Source: an uncultured Clostridia bacterium (GTDB lineage Bacteria; Bacillota; Clostridia; TANB77; UBA1234). From it: DNA of 9,598 bases. A program made the position numbers and the translations under genes. The notes beneath the pieces are model-generated. The model saw only the letters and a list, made by a program, of their open reading frames with translations, ran no database searches and was not told the origin of the DNA. The stretch lies in contig CANQLS010000047.1 of NCBI GenBank assembly GCA_947624765.1, positions 1 through 9,598 on the forward strand. The letters run 5' to 3'. Shown here in pieces: positions 4,989-9,598 of this stretch (within the stretch, counting starts at the first letter, position 1; every line of letters begins with the position of its first letter).

Positions 4989-5307
4989 CAAAAATACACT
5001 CCTCTCGTAAAGGTATAATTTTAAATATTCCCGACATTTCAAAAATACGTTTAATATCTGGTGATACATTCATCATCTCTGCTTGTCCACCAATACGCAT
5101 AATCTGTTTATATCTTCCTATTAACATGCCAATGCCAGAACTATCCATAAATCTAACTTTTTCAAAATCAAAAACAACTTTCTTAGGCATACACTTTTGT
5201 ATTTCATAATCAGATTTTACTCGCATCTCATCACAAGTATGATGATCAATTTCGCCTGTATAGATAATTTTTAATTCTTTACTCTCTTTTTTGAACTCAC
5301 AAATCAT
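4978..5307 (-). CDS. spoIIAA: Anti-anti-sigma factor SpoIIAA
   Basis: 109 residues, a single STAS domain. The phosphorylation loop reads FMDSSGIGMLIGRYKQI (53-69); Ser57 corresponds to the serine of Bacillus SpoIIAA that SpoIIAB phosphorylates and SpoIIE dephosphorylates. The unphosphorylated protein frees sigma-F in the forespore. ATG at 5307 has AAAGGAGGG upstream. It is the first gene of the spoIIAA-spoIIAB-sigF operon. The dacF gene that precedes this operon in Bacillus is absent here; instead the valS terminator (5431-5485) lies upstream. I found no clear sigma-H promoter in 5308-5430, only an isolated TATAAT (5344-5349 on the minus strand). Confidence 0.96.
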   Translation of the reverse strand: MICEFKKESKELKIIYTGEIDHHTCDEMRVKSDYEIQKCMPKKVVFDFEKVRFMDSSGIGMLIGRYKQIMRIGGQAEMMNVSPDIKRIFEMSGIFKIIPLREECIFDGK

Positions 5308-5430
5308 AATATTATTCCCTCCTTTGTAAAAATTTATACATGTATTATAAAACTTTTAAAATAAAAAAAATGCTGAAAAAAGGAAGAGATGAAAAAAACT
5401 TAATGAATAATTTATTGGTACATTTATAAT

Positions 5431-5485
5431 GAAACAACAAAAAAATAGTGAATAGCTGCTGTAATGAGATCAACTATTCACTATT
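5431..5485 (-). terminator. Rho-independent terminator of the valS unit
   Basis: A perfect 12-bp inverted repeat (5444-5455 with 5474-5485; minus-strand arms AATAGTGAATAG / CTATTCACTATT, 18-base loop) runs into TTTTTGTTGTTTC on the minus strand. It lies 15 bp after the valS stop and isolates valS from the spoIIA operon. Confidence 0.9.
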
Positions 5486-5500
5486 CACTTTTACCATTTT

Positions 5501-8122
<2,622 letters not shown>

Positions 8123-8127
8123 TTTTT

Positions 8128-8138
8128 CTTCCTCCCTC
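8128..8138 (-). promoter_or_regulatory. Ribosome binding site that fixes the valS start
   Basis: The minus-strand sequence GAGGGAGGAAG places the GGGAGG core (8131-8136) 8 nt before ATG 8122. The alternative TTG start at 8140 would put the codon upstream of and partly over this site. Confidence 0.8.
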
Positions 8139-8159
8139 AAAAATAATATTTTTAATCTC

Positions 8160-8336
8160 TTATATAATGGTCAAAATACCACCAAATATTGCCATCAGCG
8201 ATCCAAAAATTTTCACTCCTAAAACAGTACTATTTTCATCTGCTGATGCAAAATTCTTTTTTACAATTCTTCTAGCATCAAATAAAAAAATAAGTCCCAC
8301 GAGTGCAAGTATTGCACCAATTAATTCTTTCCACAT
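8160..8336 (-). CDS. Small two-helix membrane protein between T-box leader and valS
   Basis: 58 residues, too short for most gene-calling cut-offs. It begins MWKELIGAILALVGLIFLFD. The first membrane helix covers about 5-19 and is followed by DARRIVKKNFASADEN, a basic then acidic loop (20-35); a second helix (about 41-58) contains the glycines of FGSLMAIFGGILTII. The positive-inside rule puts the loop, and so both helix ends next to it, in the cytoplasm. ATG has AGGTGA 7 nt upstream. It starts 33 bp after the T-box terminator stem and ends 37 bp before the valS ATG, so it is transcribed with valS and controlled by uncharged tRNA-Val. The family is not identified; a role in valine supply or the membrane is speculation from position. 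Confidence 0.75.
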   Translation of the reverse strand: MWKELIGAILALVGLIFLFDARRIVKKNFASADENSTVLGVKIFGSLMAIFGGILTII

Positions 8337-8362
8337 AAAATCACCTAAATCTTTCTTATTAC

Positions 8363-8405
8363 AAAAAACACGAGTAAAAACATCGCAAGGACGAATTTAC
8401 TCGTG
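8363..8405 (-). terminator. Attenuator terminator of the valS T-box
   Basis: A perfect 10-bp stem, minus-strand CACGAGTAAA / TTTACTCGTG (8396-8405 with 8369-8378), is followed by six Ts (8368-8363). Its 5' arm overlaps the 3' part of the T-box motif, so it cannot form together with the antiterminator, as required for attenuation. Confidence 0.9.
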
Positions 8406-8607
8406 GTACCACCTTTATTTATAATAGTTTCCTATTACCTCAACGCATTTAACGCATGCACACGGCAAAACTTACTAGTTATTTCAGTATTGCGACTCCC
8501 AAGCTACCTTTTGTTCTTCGTATTTAGAAAAGCTTTCAGCTAATAACTTTTCCTCTCTGTAAAACCGATAAGAACATACTCCTCTTGTTCTAAGTCTTTA
8601 TCTATAT
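8369..8607 (-). promoter_or_regulatory. T-box riboswitch leader, valine-specific
   Basis: The leader RNA starts near 8607. Stem I opens with GACTT (8596-8592) and closes with GGAGTC (8499-8494); it holds the AGTA specifier-loop motif and the AGAGAG element typical of the distal arm. In the 3' side of the specifier loop, GGTAGC contains GTA (8507-8505), a valine codon, in the expected place after the TGTTCTT / AAGAACA pairing. The T-box motif AAAGGTGGTACCACG (8416-8402) carries the TGGT (8411-8408) that pairs with the ACCA end of uncharged tRNA, which fits discriminator A of tRNA-Val. Uncharged tRNA-Val would stabilise the antiterminator and let transcription proceed into the small membrane gene and valS. 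The specifier assignment is by hand alignment. Confidence 0.93.
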
Positions 8608-8613
8608 GTCAGC

Positions 8614-8643
8614 ATTATATATCTACATAATATACTTTGTCAA
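8614..8643 (-). promoter_or_regulatory. Promoter of the valS unit
   Basis: Minus strand: perfect -35 TTGACA (8638-8643), 18-bp spacer, perfect -10 TATAAT (8614-8619). The start of RNA would be near 8607, just before the T-box stem I. Confidence 0.9.
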
Positions 8644-8713
8644 TACCTAACAAAATTTAAGGAAATTACCGTTACTGGATAACACTTTTTTTAAATAATA
8701 TTCTACAATTATG

Positions 8714-8764
8714 CAAAAGAAATATTTTCCTATTTATGGCGGCCAATGGCCGCCGCTACACTTG
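8714..8764 (-). repeat. REP-like palindromic element, copy B
   Basis: A 51-bp element, 47 of 51 positions identical to copy A (3793-3843), in the same orientation. The GTAG foot (8759-8756 on the minus strand) is followed by one base and a perfect hairpin: GGCGGCC, loop ATT, GGCCGCC. The AT-rich tail includes GGAAAATATTTC. It lies 37 bp after the stop codon of the right-edge gene, as copy A lies behind sigF. There is no T tract next to the hairpin, so a simple terminator is less likely than a REP element. Confidence 0.75.
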
Positions 8765-8801
8765 CACTGACATTGTTTTGACGAATATTATCTAGTAGCA
8801 A

Positions 8802-9598
8802 TCATTCTTGGACAATTACAGGGCGGAAAGAAGACTGTTCATCAGCATCGCCAGTTTCAGAATTGAAACTGAATATACCACTTATTGAGCCACCTCCAAC
8901 CGGACCGCCACGAGCAAGGCATGGGAAATTGGAAATTGGCAAATTGGAAAATGGAAAATATGAGTGATTACCATTCCAAGAATCACTAGAAAAATCAGAA
9001 TTAGATGTTTCATAAACAGCATCGCCAAAAACATTTTCGCTGTAAGAAGTATATTCATATCTTTCATATGCATCTCCAAGAGATCCCTCATATTGGCTAT
9101 CAGCTCCTTTTAAATAAGCAGCAACATACTCGATGGAACCTCCAGCCAAATCATAGATACCATAAATATTTTGCGTAGTACTTCCATTATATCCAATTTG
9201 ATGATTATATGGGTAATAACTGTATTCAGCTCCACCTCCAAAATCAATATCTACACTTCCATCTTTGTAATAAGTTTTTCCAACTTTCGTAGCGGAATAA
9301 TTGCCAGCTTCATCTTCGTAATAACCCACCATACCTGTAACAAATGCAGCATAGCCATCTCCTTCAACATATGGATTATTATATAAATTTTTATTGCCAT
9401 ATTTACTTTGTGTCAAATAAGCAACAGCTCCCCACTCGCTATTTTTCATCAAATGAGAAATCGCATTAGTTAAACCATGTTTTTTTGCCACGTCACTTGC
9501 CTTACTAGCTATATTAGCAAGATTGATGTTTCTCCAAGTGGTTACATTAGGTCGTACTGTAACAAATTCATCACTAGTACCAGAACTTCCATAATTAG
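8802..9598 (-). CDS. C-terminal part of an FGE-sulfatase/C-type-lectin-like protein (partial, runs off right edge)
   Basis: The frame is open from the window edge to the TGA at 8802, giving 264 residues; a GTG at 9491 is internal, because 35 further residues (including TTWRNINLANIASKASD) continue upstream. Visible motifs: HLMKNSEWGAVAYLTQSKYG (49-68), then YGIYDLAGGSIEYVAAYL (about 143-160), and a C-terminus with ARGG, GGGS, SGIFSFN and SSFRPVIVQE. GIYDLAGG..EY and the closing RGG ... FRP text are the hallmarks of the FGE-sulfatase/C-type-lectin fold, also used by variable proteins of diversity-generating retroelements. The catalytic cysteines of true FGE are not evident, so a binding or surface role is more likely. 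Similar domains in gut Firmicutes often follow a prepilin-like N-terminus, which would lie outside the window. A 15-bp duplication sits at 8922-8951. Confidence 0.75.
   Translation of the reverse strand, partial: NYGSSGTSDEFVTVRPNVTTWRNINLANIASKASDVAKKHGLTNAISHLMKNSEWGAVAYLTQSKYGNKNLYNNPYVEGDGYAAFVTGMVGYYEDEAGNYSATKVGKTYYKDGSVDIDFGGGAEYSYYPYNHQIGYNGSTTQNIYGIYDLAGGSIEYVAAYLKGADSQYEGSLGDAYERYEYTSYSENVFGDAVYETSNSDFSSDSWNGNHSYFPFSNLPISNFPCLARGGPVGGGSISGIFSFNSETGDADEQSSFRPVIVQE
8922..8951 (-). repeat. In-frame 15-bp tandem duplication inside the lectin-like domain
   Basis: Units 8937-8951 and 8922-8936 agree at 13 of 15 positions and encode FSNLP and ISNFP in tandem (minus strand). Within each unit a shorter TTCCAATTT motif recurs, so replication slippage in a low-complexity tract is the simplest origin. 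The reading frame is kept. Confidence 0.8.

Noticed and set aside
4989..5069. Longer spoIIAB start adding 27 residues
   Set aside because: It would overlap spoIIAA by about 90 bp and does not match SpoIIAB N-termini; the ATG at 4988 has its own ribosome site.
5308..5430. Sigma-H promoter for the spoIIA operon
   Set aside because: No AGGA..T / GAAT pair with proper spacing is visible; a TATAAT at 5344-5349 has no matching -35. The promoter could be atypical.
8123..8140. Upstream TTG start for valS adding six residues
   Set aside because: The TTG overlaps the GAGGGAGG ribosome site; the ATG at 8122 has ideal spacing.
8882..9091. Minus-strand 69-codon frame overlapping the lectin-like gene
   Set aside because: It is a shadow of the longer frame, which has recognisable domain motifs and runs to the window edge.

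Overview
The window is AT-rich DNA from a spore-forming low-GC Firmicute, most likely a Clostridia member. The evidence is a complete spoIIAA-spoIIAB-sigF cassette, the sporulation genes yabP and yabQ next to divIC, a T-box leader in front of valS, and AT-rich sigma-A type promoters with strong AGGAGG-type ribosome binding sites. A gut-associated, uncultured Clostridia lineage is a plausible source, judging from the FGE/C-type-lectin-like protein at the right edge, but this is inference. Every protein gene lies on the minus strand; the only plus-strand gene is a tRNA-Leu.

In minus-strand transcription order (right to left): (1) 9598-8802, the 3' part of a large protein ending in an FGE-sulfatase/C-type-lectin-like domain, followed by a 51-bp REP-like palindromic element. 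(2) 8643-5431, a valS unit: near-consensus promoter, valine T-box leader with GUA specifier and terminator, an unannotated 58-residue membrane protein, valS, and a strong terminator. (3) 5307-3868, spoIIAA-spoIIAB-sigF, overlapping and translationally coupled, followed by the second copy of the REP-like element. (4) 3730-3029, a six-helix DUF2238/YjdF-like membrane protein with its own terminator. (5) 2921-1879, yabP-yabQ-divIC in the order known from Bacillus, then a free-standing starch-binding-type module (1795-1472) and a terminator. (6) 1-1305, a stretch of short single-gene units: two small unrecognised proteins of clearly higher GC content flank tRNA-Leu(UAA), and the start of a membrane-anchored or secreted protein runs off the left edge.

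The genes combine housekeeping translation (valS and its tRNA-sensing leader, tRNA-Leu), forespore-specific gene control (SpoIIAA/SpoIIAB/SigmaF), later sporulation functions (YabP, YabQ) and cell division (DivIC/FtsB). The least explained parts are the pair of higher-GC small genes around the tRNA, the 58-residue membrane protein placed under valine T-box control, the REP-like elements with a GTAG foot, and the lectin-like C-terminus with an internal 15-bp duplication. No complete new system is proven here; these are the places to look.
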